From an uncultured Myxococcales bacterium (GTDB lineage: Bacteria; Myxococcota_A; UBA9042), in NCBI GenBank assembly GCA_903919145.1, contig CAIXGW010000038.1, positions 1 through 60,591 on the forward strand: DNA of 60,591 bases, given 5' to 3'. This document shows, piece after piece, positions 50,324 through 59,035 of the stretch. The translations under genes and the position numbers were made by a program. The notes under the pieces are model-generated. The model saw nothing but the letters and a program-made list of their open reading frames with translations. It did no database searches and had not been told where the DNA came from. How positions within the stretch are numbered: the first letter of the stretch is position 1; every line of letters begins with the position of its first letter.

Positions 50324-53028
50324 TGGCTGCCCCCTCCAAAGCCGCCGCGCGTCCAGCGGCTGCCGGCTCGCAAGGCCGCGCCCTGAATTGGCTGCTAGCC
50401 ATCGGCGGCGGCGTGCTGACCTTTCTGCCATTTCCCAGCTGGAACATCCACTGGTTGGCGTGGGTGTGCGCGGTGCCGATCCTGCTGGCGGCTCGCAACG
50501 CCACGGTCCGCCAGGGGTTTGGCTTGGGCCTGCTGGCGGGCACCGTCACCAACCTGGGCGGCTTTCACTGGATGACGGAGATGCTGCGCGAGTTTGGCCA
50601 TCTGCCGATGCCGGTGACCAGTGCGATTCTGCTGTTGCAGGCCGTGACCCAGGGGCTGACCATGGCCATTGGCGTGGCGCTGTGGCGCTGGCTGGTGCGC
50701 CGGGGGGCTCCAGCGGGGCTGACCGCGTTCCTGGGGCTGTGGGCCGGCGAGGCCGCAGTCCCCATGATCTTTCCGTGGTTCCTGGGCAATTCGCTGTCGC
50801 CAGAGCTGCCGATGATCCAGATCGCCGACCTGGGGGGCATCCACCTGGTCTCGGCTGTGGCTTGGGCGGCCAACGCGGCGATCTACGAGCTGTGTGCTTG
50901 GCCGCTGCTGCGCCAGCGCCCAGGCATGCGCTTTGTCGGCGCCACCGCCGCGGCTGTCCTGGCCACTTACGGCTATGGCAGCTGGCGGATTCCCCAGGTC
51001 GATGCGGACCAGGCCGCCGCCGCCAAGGTCCGGATCGGCGTGGTAGAGGGCAACATCGGCATTTGGGAGAAGGAAGCCCGCTACCTGGACGGCGCCAAGC
51101 GCGCCCAGACCCTGCGCCACAACTTGATCTTGCACCAGCGGATGAGCCAGAAGCTGGAAAAGCAAGGCGCCGAGCTGATCATCTGGCCAGAGAGCGCCTA
51201 CATGCCTTATGGGCCGCTGCCGGTGGTGCACACGGCCGATCGGTTCCTGGCGGTCGGCGCAGGCGGCTCGGTGCTGCGCCATGACGGCCAGCGCATCCGC
51301 GCCGAGGCACCGGATCGCCTGGGCCTACCGCGCGACCTTGGCCTGTTGACTGCGCTTTCTTCGCCGCGCGGCGACCTGTGGCGGGCGGTCGATGGCGGCC
51401 GACGGCTGCTGAGCGTGGGGCCCGCGGGGGCCTGGGCCACTCTGGCGCCGCAGGGGCAGGTCGTGGTGGCCACAGCGTCACCAGCGGTGGACTGGCTGGG
51501 CCAAGTCCCCGACGGCTGGGTGGTAGCGCGCTCTGGCCAAGTGTGGCGGTTGCCATGGCCCAAAGCGGCAACGGAGCCGCCCGCCGGGGCCACCGCCAGC
51601 GCCCCTCTGGATACCCGGCCCGGCGCCGAGCTGGTGGCGCTGCCCAACCTCCTCAAGGCGCCCTTGGACCTGACCTCCGCCGCCTGCAACGGCGAGGGCT
51701 ACTGCACGGCGGCCGGCCGGCGCGGCGCCTTGATCAGCTGGGACAGCGGCGGCGGCGGCAGCAGCCCGCAGCTGGTGACCTCTCCGACGACCCAGGACCT
51801 CTGGGCCATGGCCGCCGACCCCACGGGCCCGACCATGGTCGCCGCCGGCTCGGCGGGGGCAGTCCTGATCGGCGATGGCCGGCGCTTTGAGGCGGAAACC
51901 GTTGGAACGGCCACCTGGTACGCCGCTTGGCTCTGCCCAGACGGCAGCGCCTGGCTGGGAGGCAGCGATGGCGCCGTCGCCGAGCGCGATGTCAGCGGCC
52001 GCTGGAAGCTGGGGGCCAAGCTCGGAGCCGATGTGTTGGCCGGCGCCTGCGATGCGGACGGCAGAGTCCTGGCGATTGGCCGCGGTGGCCGGGTTTTTCT
52101 CAAGACCAAAGACGAGTTTTCCGTTGTGCCCGGCGCCAGCTCCGCTGAGATCACCGCCGCCGTGGGCTTTCAGGCGCAGTTTGCCGCCATCCTGCCGCGC
52201 ACCGCCAGGCGGATCGTCCCGGCCACCGCCGCCCTGCCGCGCCCAGAGGAGTTTCCGGCCGATGCAGAGGCCGACCGCATCCTGCCAGAAGCGCAGCGCT
52301 CTACCCCGCGCCGCGGCTTTGCGGCCCCACTGCTGTTTGGCGCCCTGACCCAGGGAAAGCCAACCCCGCCGGGTCGCGGCCACTGCGAGGATTGCTACAA
52401 CTCGGCAGTGTTGATGGCCAAAGATGGAGAGGTGCTGGCCCTGCATGACAAGGCCTTCCTGCTGGCCTTTGGCGAGTACATGCCCTTTGGCGACCGCTTC
52501 CCCAAGCTGTACGAGCTCTCGCCAGAGACGTCTCACTTCCAGTTCGGCAAGCGCACCGCCCCCATCGAGTGGAAGGTCGACGCCCAGCGCACAGCCCGCT
52601 TGGGCATGCTGATCTGCTATGAGGACCTGCTGCCGCGCTATGCCCGGCGGGTCACGGCGCACAATCCCAACCTCTTGGTCAACTTGACCAATGACGCTTG
52701 GTTTGGCCAGACGGCCGAGCCCGAGCACCACCTCAACCTGGCGCTGATGCGGACGGTCGAGTATCGGCGCTGGCTCATCCGCTCGACCAACACCGGCATC
52801 TCTGTGCTGATTGACGCGGCTGGCCGCAGGGTCAAGGAGACCCGCCTGACGGACGCCGAGACCCTGCTGCACGACGTGCCACTGCTAGAACAGCGCACTG
52901 TCTATGCGGCGTTGGGGGACTGGCCTCTGCTGATTTTGGCCGGTGGTCTGGTCTTGGTGTGGCTGCTGACGCTGGGCGCCCCTGCCCCTGCGGCGGCCGG
53001 CAAAAAGGCCAAGGCGCGCGCCAAGTAG
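50323..53028 (+). CDS. lnt: Apolipoprotein N-acyltransferase with a large insertion inside the catalytic domain
   Basis: This 901-residue protein is Lnt, the inner-membrane enzyme that adds the third acyl chain to lipoproteins. Residues about 20-225 form the N-terminal membrane helices. The nitrilase-like active site is present: Glu290 (IIWPESAYMP), Lys710 (LHDKAFLLAFGEYMPFGD) and Cys765 (LICYEDLLPRY). One helix follows (about 865-885). In E. coli the Glu-Lys distance is 68 residues; here it is 420. Residues about 297-660 are an extra domain of repeated beta units (for example RFLAVGAGGSVLRHDG, SAWLGGSDGAVAERD, RVLAIGRGGRVFLKT), best read as a beta-propeller. All catalytic residues remain, so activity is likely. 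Confidence 0.9.
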   Translation: MAAPSKAAARPAAAGSQGRALNWLLAIGGGVLTFLPFPSWNIHWLAWVCAVPILLAARNATVRQGFGLGLLAGTVTNLGGFHWMTEMLREFGHLPMPVTSAILLLQAVTQGLTMAIGVALWRWLVRRGAPAGLTAFLGLWAGEAAVPMIFPWFLGNSLSPELPMIQIADLGGIHLVSAVAWAANAAIYELCAWPLLRQRPGMRFVGATAAAVLATYGYGSWRIPQVDADQAAAAKVRIGVVEGNIGIWEKEARYLDGAKRAQTLRHNLILHQRMSQKLEKQGAELIIWPESAYMPYGPLPVVHTADRFLAVGAGGSVLRHDGQRIRAEAPDRLGLPRDLGLLTALSSPRGDLWRAVDGGRRLLSVGPAGAWATLAPQGQVVVATASPAVDWLGQVPDGWVVARSGQVWRLPWPKAATEPPAGATASAPLDTRPGAELVALPNLLKAPLDLTSAACNGEGYCTAAGRRGALISWDSGGGGSSPQLVTSPTTQDLWAMAADPTGPTMVAAGSAGAVLIGDGRRFEAETVGTATWYAAWLCPDGSAWLGGSDGAVAERDVSGRWKLGAKLGADVLAGACDADGRVLAIGRGGRVFLKTKDEFSVVPGASSAEITAAVGFQAQFAAILPRTARRIVPATAALPRPEEFPADAEADRILPEAQRSTPRRGFAAPLLFGALTQGKPTPPGRGHCEDCYNSAVLMAKDGEVLALHDKAFLLAFGEYMPFGDRFPKLYELSPETSHFQFGKRTAPIEWKVDAQRTARLGMLICYEDLLPRYARRVTAHNPNLLVNLTNDAWFGQTAEPEHHLNLALMRTVEYRRWLIRSTNTGISVLIDAAGRRVKETRLTDAETLLHDVPLLEQRTVYAALGDWPLLILAGGLVLVWLLTLGAPAPAAAGKKAKARAK

Positions 53029-53188
53029 CTCTGAGCCTGGGACCCAAGACCGCGCCCTGCGCCAGCTGGCCGCCGGAGGCTCGCCTTGGGCCCTGCGGCA
53101 GCCTTCGCGTTTTGACCCCAAGCGCAGCGGAATCCGCACACCCTGACAATCCACTTGGTTTTTGCGGCAGCAGGCCCCAAAACAGCTG

Positions 53189-53392
53189 TCAGTCTTTGCG
53201 CGGCGGCGCTGCAGGGCTCTCTGCATTCTTGGGCGCCAACGCCGCGCGCGCCAGCTCCGCCCGCTGCTTGGCTCGCTGCCGGCGTCCCCACCAAGAGCGC
53301 ACGGCCCGGGTCAGCTGGATCGCCACCAGCAGCGACCCGGCGATGGCCATGATTTTGCCGAGCCCCAGGTCGGGCGGCGGTGCTGGAGGCAT
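53189..53392 (-). CDS. Small single-helix membrane protein
   Basis: This 67-residue peptide starts at ATG 53392 with AGGAG four bases upstream. A proline-rich N-terminus leads to one hydrophobic helix (IMAIAGSLLVAIQLTRAV) and then a strongly basic cytoplasmic stretch (WWGRRQRAKQRAELARAA). It fits an inner-membrane anchor with the N-terminus out. No family is recognised. It lies 26 bp upstream of the stop of the following large lipoprotein gene. Confidence 0.65.
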   Translation of the reverse strand: MPPAPPPDLGLGKIMAIAGSLLVAIQLTRAVRSWWGRRQRAKQRAELARAALAPKNAESPAAPPRKD

Positions 53393-53418
53393 ATCGCTCC
53401 TGTTGGCTTGGGCTTGGC

Positions 53419-56118
53419 TCAGTTGATGGCGAAGAACGGGACCGCCACGGTCAGGGTGGTGGCGGCTTGTTCGGGCAAGTACTGGTTGCTGCTGGCCGCG
53501 CCGTCTTTGTTGCCCAAGGTCACCAGCAAGCGCAGCTTGGCGCCGCCCGCAGGAATCCCATTGGGGTACAAAGTCTTCAGAGAGATGCTTGCTTCAAAAC
53601 CGCTGCCAGGCTTGGCGGCGATCGGCCCTGCCAGCCAAGCAAAGTTGCCGGGATCGCCAAAGCCGCGCCAGCCGGCAGCCGTCGACTGCCCCAGGTCAGT
53701 GCCGCCAAAGCTGGCCAGCCCCAAGGTCGCAAGGCCAAAGTCGAGCCCCAGCTTGGGGTCGCTCAGCTTGAGGCCCGTGGCCAGCGCGTCATCGACAGCG
53801 CCGCTGTTGTCCTGCAGATTGAAGGGGCTGGCCACACCAGTGCCGCCTTCGTAGTCCACATCCAGGTACACCGCAATCGCGTTGGTGGGTTCCGCCAGGC
53901 CTTGGACGGCGATAGTCAGGTTCTGCGCGTCATAGCTCACCCACAGAGCGGTGATCTCGTTCTTGCCCACGCCCCAGTCGGTGACCACCTTGTTGGTCGC
54001 GACCAGGTGGGCAGAAAGCTGGTCGGCCAGATCACCGTCAACCACAGGTGTCGCCTGGGGAATGATGAACAGCGCCGCCGGCAGCAGCAAAGGCGCTTTG
54101 CCCGGCGGCGTCAGCTGAATGTCCAGCGGCCCCATCGGCAGAGCCGGCACTGTGACCTGCAGTCCGCCGGCCACTGACTTTGGATTGGTCGCCGATGCCT
54201 TGGTGCCGTTGGCCGCGATCAGCACAATGCTGGCATCGGCCGGCAGATTGACGCCCAGCAGGGTCACGGTGGCGCCGCCGGCGGCCGCCGCATAGGCCGG
54301 AGTCACGCCAGTCAGCTTGCTGGGCAGAGTCTTGGGGTCCACGACCGAGATAGCCACGGGGACCGCCAGCGCTTTCTGCTCCAGCCACATCGCCTTGGCT
54401 CCCAGCTGCCACTCGCCCTTGGCTGGGGCCGGCACGCTGGCCGCCCAGGACTCGCCGCTCGCCTCGCCGTCGTAGGTCGCCTTGGTCCAGGTCCAGGCCG
54501 CGTCGTCGCCCGCTGCTGCGCCGGCCTTGGCGGTGCCGATCCAGACGTCGAGGTCGGGGGTCACCCCTGGCGTGGCCGTCACCCCGGCAATGGTCGCCGA
54601 CGCCACCAGGGCCAGCGAGCTGCCCTCGGCCACCTTGCCCCCTTCGGGCAGAAAAGAGGCCAACAGCGCTACGGCCGGCTTGGGCGGCGCCTGATAGACA
54701 AAGCCACCCTTGATCAGGCTCTTGGCGCCATCTGGATTGACGACTTCTACATCCACGGCGCCCTCGCCATGGGCGGGGGTGGTGCAGGTGATCTGGGTAC
54801 CGCCGGCTGCCACCGCGACGTCTTTGGCCGCCACGCCAGCGAAATTCACCTTGGCTTCCGCGGCAAAACCGCTGCCCGCCAGCGTCACCGCCGTGCCGCC
54901 GGCCACGCCGCCCTTGGAGGGGTCGATGCTGTCGAGCTGCAGAGCCGTCGCCACCGCCACACACTTGTTGGCTTTGCACTCGGTATTGCCGGTGCAGGGC
55001 GGCTCGCAGCCCGCTGGCGCAGCCTTGCATTCGCCGTTGTCGCAGACTTGGCCAGCCGTGCACGCCGGTGTGCAGGTCGCGCTGCCTTTGGCCTCTGGGA
55101 TCTTGACCGCTGTATTGAGGAATTTGCCCTTGCTGTCTTTAGAGAGCACGACTGTCGCCGCTTCCCAGCTGCCCCCCGGTCCGGTGGCGGTCCATGCGCT
55201 GACGCCATCGGCAAAGGCTTCCTTGGCGCCCTTGTACTCCTGGCCGGCGTCGGGAAGGGTGTCTCCCTGGGTGGACACAAAGATGAACTGCGTCTCTGAC
55301 CCCGCGTTGAGCCCGCCGTCGTGCTTGCCCAAGTTCTGTTTGTGCACGTAGGTGATGACGCCGTCGCCAGCCGCGGCATCGCCCTTCTGGCCATCGTCCA
55401 GCAGCTGTATCGCCGTCCACATGTTCATGGACCCCTTGAGGTACAGCGCATGGGTGGCCAAGCTCCACTTGGTGCAGCACGCTGCCAGCTTCTTGGTGTC
55501 CAGGGCAATCTTCAGGTCGATGGCGCCGTGCTTGGCCAGCTTCATGCCGGGGACCTGGACCACGCCTTTTTGGCCCTTGGCGATCTGCAGGGTGCCGTTG
55601 GCCCCGTTCCACATCCAATTGCCCAGCTCATTCAATGCGCCATATTCCAAGGTGGTATCCTCAGTGGCATTGAACTTGACCTGGGTGCTGAAGATGTGGT
55701 CGCCCTTGGTGGCGCCCTCTCGTTCGTGGCCGCCTGTGCTGATCGGGCCATCGTCGTACAGCGGCGGGTAGGGGCCGTCGCTGGGCAGCCAGGAAGTGGC
55801 GTAGACTATCGAATTGCTGGCCTGGTCCCAGCTGAATGAGCCGGTCCAGACGATTTCGCCATCGCCAAAGCTCTGGTTGGCGCTGTCATCGACTTCAAAG
55901 GTCAGCGTCAGCGGCCCCGTGGCCTGGCCATCGCCGGCGAGCTGATCGCCCCCAGCTTGATCAGCGCCGCTGGTGTCGCCGCCGTCGCCTTTGGGCACAT
56001 CGAAAATGGCGCTGTCGCTGCCGCCAGTGGGCGACGCGTCGGCCTTGCCGCTGCCCTGGTCAGGAGTTCCACACGCCGCCACAGCAACCGCGGCAAGCCA
56101 CCAAGCAATTCTGTTCAT
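53419..56118 (-). CDS. Large multi-domain lipoprotein with IPT/TIG domains and CBM-like C-terminus
   Basis: This 899-residue protein starts at ATG 56118 with GGAGG seven bases upstream. The lipobox is VAVAAC (Cys16) with a Gly/Asp/Ser linker. It then has a beta domain (about 65-330), an EGF-like Cys-rich patch (CDNGECKAAPAGC, near 360), IPT/TIG domains (for example GGVAGGTAVTLAGSGFAAEAK, a typical TIG start) and further TIG-like units. The C-terminal 200 residues resemble a CBM9/DOMON-like sandwich (VVDGDLADQL..., AIAVYLDVDYE). It could bind polysaccharide at the cell surface. No catalytic motif is seen. Confidence 0.78.
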   Translation of the reverse strand: MNRIAWWLAAVAVAACGTPDQGSGKADASPTGGSDSAIFDVPKGDGGDTSGADQAGGDQLAGDGQATGPLTLTFEVDDSANQSFGDGEIVWTGSFSWDQASNSIVYATSWLPSDGPYPPLYDDGPISTGGHEREGATKGDHIFSTQVKFNATEDTTLEYGALNELGNWMWNGANGTLQIAKGQKGVVQVPGMKLAKHGAIDLKIALDTKKLAACCTKWSLATHALYLKGSMNMWTAIQLLDDGQKGDAAAGDGVITYVHKQNLGKHDGGLNAGSETQFIFVSTQGDTLPDAGQEYKGAKEAFADGVSAWTATGPGGSWEAATVVLSKDSKGKFLNTAVKIPEAKGSATCTPACTAGQVCDNGECKAAPAGCEPPCTGNTECKANKCVAVATALQLDSIDPSKGGVAGGTAVTLAGSGFAAEAKVNFAGVAAKDVAVAAGGTQITCTTPAHGEGAVDVEVVNPDGAKSLIKGGFVYQAPPKPAVALLASFLPEGGKVAEGSSLALVASATIAGVTATPGVTPDLDVWIGTAKAGAAAGDDAAWTWTKATYDGEASGESWAASVPAPAKGEWQLGAKAMWLEQKALAVPVAISVVDPKTLPSKLTGVTPAYAAAAGGATVTLLGVNLPADASIVLIAANGTKASATNPKSVAGGLQVTVPALPMGPLDIQLTPPGKAPLLLPAALFIIPQATPVVDGDLADQLSAHLVATNKVVTDWGVGKNEITALWVSYDAQNLTIAVQGLAEPTNAIAVYLDVDYEGGTGVASPFNLQDNSGAVDDALATGLKLSDPKLGLDFGLATLGLASFGGTDLGQSTAAGWRGFGDPGNFAWLAGPIAAKPGSGFEASISLKTLYPNGIPAGGAKLRLLVTLGNKDGAASSNQYLPEQAATTLTVAVPFFAIN

Positions 56119-56185
56119 CCACCGACCTCCAAGCTGCCTGGCGCAGCCCCAAGAGCTCGCGCCAATCCAGCACTGGGGCATTGTG

Positions 56186-58873
56186 CTACTTGACCGTGAC
56201 CTCGTCGAGCAGGATCACGGTGTCAAAGATCGAGTCGCCCTTGTCGGTGGCAAAGAACGTCAGGTCGACCTTCTTGTCCTGGTTGGCCAGGGCTGACACG
56301 TCGGTGCAGGTCTTCTGCCACGGGGTCATCCACACGCCGCCCTGGTCGAAGTTGACGTCGCCGGGGCTAAGGGTTTTCCAGTCTTTTCCGCACTTGCAGG
56401 ACGGCGAACCGGGCTCGCAGGGCGTCTTGCCGCCGCAGTCGTAGGGGCACAGCGAGTCGATGTAGACGTTGACCATGGTGGTGTTCTGGATGTCGGACTT
56501 CAGGGTGGCGGTAAACGTGTCCATAAACGACGACCCGCAGTACTCCACGAATTCCTCGCTGTAGAACTTCCAGAAGAAGCACAGCTCTTCTTGGGCATTC
56601 TCCACGCAGAAGGGCTGGGCAAGGGAGCCGTTTTGGGCAGTAAAGCCCAGCCCGGTCGAGATGATGCCCATGTACTTGCCGGCCACCGGGATCGTCACGC
56701 CCAAGCGCGACACGGCGCGGCCGTCGCCCGCCGGCTTCCAACCGGTCAAGTTGCCAAGATCCCAAGAGTTGTTGATGAGCTTGGCATTGTCGAGGTTCGC
56801 TTCGCCTACGCCAATGATCTTCAGGCGGCCACCGTACTGCGGATCGGCGCCACTGGCCGGCAGCGACTGGATGACGCTCTTGGTCTTGCCAATGACCCCT
56901 TCCATCATGGCCTTGCCCTGCTCTGCCGCGAATTTGGCGGTGACGTACTCAGAGAAGCCCACTACAGCCGCAGCGCCATTGCCCCACAGCTGTACCGCCA
57001 GCGAGCCGTTGAACATGGTGCGGCAGGCGCCCAAGTACACGATCGAAGACGGAAACTGGTTGACCAGGTGGTGGCGCAGAAACGCCGGGGTCAGGGCGTA
57101 GGTCTCGTCTCCGATGATTACGCGGCCGCGCATGATGTCCGCCTGGGTGTTGTCCACACAGACGCCGCCAGAAAGCGATGTTTTGACGCAGGTTTCGCCG
57201 GCGGGACAGCCGCCGCCCTGCTGATTGCAGGAGGCATTGGAGCTGCTAAGCGCCTGGCAGTTGACCGGCTCGCCCGACCACAGCACTTCTTGGGCGCCCT
57301 GGTGCTCCCAGCCAAGGTCTTTGTAGGTCTGCAGGTCCATGCCGCCAAACAGCGCCTCGCCGTGGCCGGTGATCGCCACCAAGCCGTAGTTGGACATTTC
57401 GCGGTACCAGCGCAGATAGGCGCTGCTGCCTTCGGCGGAGTCCACGGCAAACGGCGGGCATTGCTTGGCTTTGAGGGCTTGGCCAGCCTGGTCGGCCTCA
57501 TCGCCACCCGCGGCGGTAAACTCTGCTTTGAAGGGCGCCAGGGCCAGCGCCCGGCGCGCTCCCACGGCGTGGGTGTTCAGGGCGGCCGCCGGCTCAAAGG
57601 CGCTGGCGCCAGCGCGCAAGCCAGCAGGGGCCAGGCTGAGAGCCCCCAACTGTCCGGTTTTGTAGCGAATCCACACACCAAAGCCGCCAGCTTCGGCAGG
57701 TCCGGCATCGGCGACGCTGGCATCCGCCTTGAGCGCGGCAATCGCATCGGCCTGGGCGTCTTTGCCGGACTTGCCGCCGCCCACCGCCGCCACGTAGTCC
57801 GACTTGGTCTTCTTCTGCAGCGATACAATGGTGTTGCAGGTGGTTTTGTCAAAGCGCGCCACCACGTCGACTACGGCAACCGGCGACAGGGCCTTGTACT
57901 TCTTGACGCCGATGTCGACGTCGGCCTTGACCCGGAAGTACTTGGTCTTGGGCTGGCTGGGCTGCAGAGACAAGCAGTTGGAAAAGACGGCGTCCTTGGC
58001 CACGTCGTCGCAGTTGCCGCCGCTGCCGCTGTCAAGCAGGTTGGTAACCGAGCCGCCCGCCAGGTCTTTGCCGTTTTCGTCGACTTCGACCAGCTGCAGG
58101 CTCTGGGGGTTGACCACCGAGGAGCCGTCGGGACCGACCACCGCTGCCGATGCGGCAAAGTGAACCACGATCTTGGCATTTTCATTAACAAACAGCACGT
58201 TGGGGGTCATGTCGGGCGGCCCCTCAAACTGAAACACCGGGTTGAAGGTAACGTGGATGGTGTCGCTGACCACCTTGTCGCCCTTCTTGGCGGTTACAGT
58301 GATGTGGTTGTCGCCCTCGGTCAGGTCGATGATGGTCGATTTCCAGTTCAGATTGGGCGTGATGGTGCCCGACTTGCCGTCGGCGGTGCTCCAGTTCATC
58401 GACTCGGCGCCGCCGTAAACCACGCCGGCCAGCTGGATTTTTGAGCCGGTGTTCTGGATCCAATCGCGCCCAGACGGCCCAAGAATCTTGACCAACAGGC
58501 CGTTGAAGCCATCGCTTGGCCCAGAGTCGGGGTTGGCCGTGTCAGACTTGCCGGTGTCGGGGGTGCCAGTGTCGGGCGTACCAGTGTCGGTCGCTTCCGC
58601 GTCGGTCGCAGCATCTTCGCCAGCAGCATCCGTTCCTTGGGCATCAGCGTCGGCTGCGACGGTGTCGCTGTCGGTTTGGCTGCCGTCGGCCCCGATCGTG
58701 TCGCCGCCCTGGCTGTCCAGGGGCTGCAGGCCGTCCGCGGCGGTGCTGTCAGAGGCCGCTGAGGTGTCCGGGCCGGAGGCTGACTGCTCCGAGCATCCGC
58801 CCAGGGCGAGCAGGGCGATCGCTGACAGGCACAGCCAGCGGCGGTGCGGATAGCGGTTGCGGGCGATCACCAT
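56186..58873 (-). CDS. Lipoprotein with clan-CD cysteine-peptidase-like domain
   Basis: This 895-residue protein starts at ATG 58873 (GGAG seven bases upstream) and has the lipobox LLALGGC (Cys27). Linkers of DTGTPDTG type follow, then an Ig-like segment (about 125-340). Residues about 480-660 look like a clan CD fold (gingipain, clostripain, caspase): His504 in ITGHGE and Cys617 in VYLGACRTM, followed by NGAAAVVGFSEY. Residues 538-575 insert several cysteines between them. The C-terminal 250 residues are a jelly-roll-like domain with SEEF and GDSIFDT motifs. A protease activity is inferred from the dyad only. Confidence 0.68.
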   Translation of the reverse strand: MVIARNRYPHRRWLCLSAIALLALGGCSEQSASGPDTSAASDSTAADGLQPLDSQGGDTIGADGSQTDSDTVAADADAQGTDAAGEDAATDAEATDTGTPDTGTPDTGKSDTANPDSGPSDGFNGLLVKILGPSGRDWIQNTGSKIQLAGVVYGGAESMNWSTADGKSGTITPNLNWKSTIIDLTEGDNHITVTAKKGDKVVSDTIHVTFNPVFQFEGPPDMTPNVLFVNENAKIVVHFAASAAVVGPDGSSVVNPQSLQLVEVDENGKDLAGGSVTNLLDSGSGGNCDDVAKDAVFSNCLSLQPSQPKTKYFRVKADVDIGVKKYKALSPVAVVDVVARFDKTTCNTIVSLQKKTKSDYVAAVGGGKSGKDAQADAIAALKADASVADAGPAEAGGFGVWIRYKTGQLGALSLAPAGLRAGASAFEPAAALNTHAVGARRALALAPFKAEFTAAGGDEADQAGQALKAKQCPPFAVDSAEGSSAYLRWYREMSNYGLVAITGHGEALFGGMDLQTYKDLGWEHQGAQEVLWSGEPVNCQALSSSNASCNQQGGGCPAGETCVKTSLSGGVCVDNTQADIMRGRVIIGDETYALTPAFLRHHLVNQFPSSIVYLGACRTMFNGSLAVQLWGNGAAAVVGFSEYVTAKFAAEQGKAMMEGVIGKTKSVIQSLPASGADPQYGGRLKIIGVGEANLDNAKLINNSWDLGNLTGWKPAGDGRAVSRLGVTIPVAGKYMGIISTGLGFTAQNGSLAQPFCVENAQEELCFFWKFYSEEFVEYCGSSFMDTFTATLKSDIQNTTMVNVYIDSLCPYDCGGKTPCEPGSPSCKCGKDWKTLSPGDVNFDQGGVWMTPWQKTCTDVSALANQDKKVDLTFFATDKGDSIFDTVILLDEVTVK

Positions 58874-59035
58874 GGGATACTCCAGACTTGGGAAGGATTC
58901 TGACAACTACAGAGCGGTCCGCGCCGTGGGCCGCAGCCGTGCAGCACCAAAGCAGGCAATGTAGCAAGCCCATCGGCCGATCCGCAAGGCGCCCGACCGG
59001 CTAATTCGCCGGCACCCCTGGCAATACCGCTAACT
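58874..59035. other. Intergenic region with recurrent post-gene motif
   Basis: This 162-bp gap carries the ribosome site of the downstream lipoprotein gene and GGCAATGTAGCAAGCCCATC near 58955-58974, similar to sequences after the genes ending at 14334 and 32084. No further feature is seen. Confidence 0.35.

Noticed and set aside
51478..52872. 464-residue minus-strand frame in lnt
   Set aside because: Low-complexity antisense frame; lnt on the other strand keeps its triad.
56591..58444. 617-residue plus-strand frame opposite the clan-CD-like gene
   Set aside because: Ala/Gly/Arg/Val-rich antisense sequence without a signal or domain.
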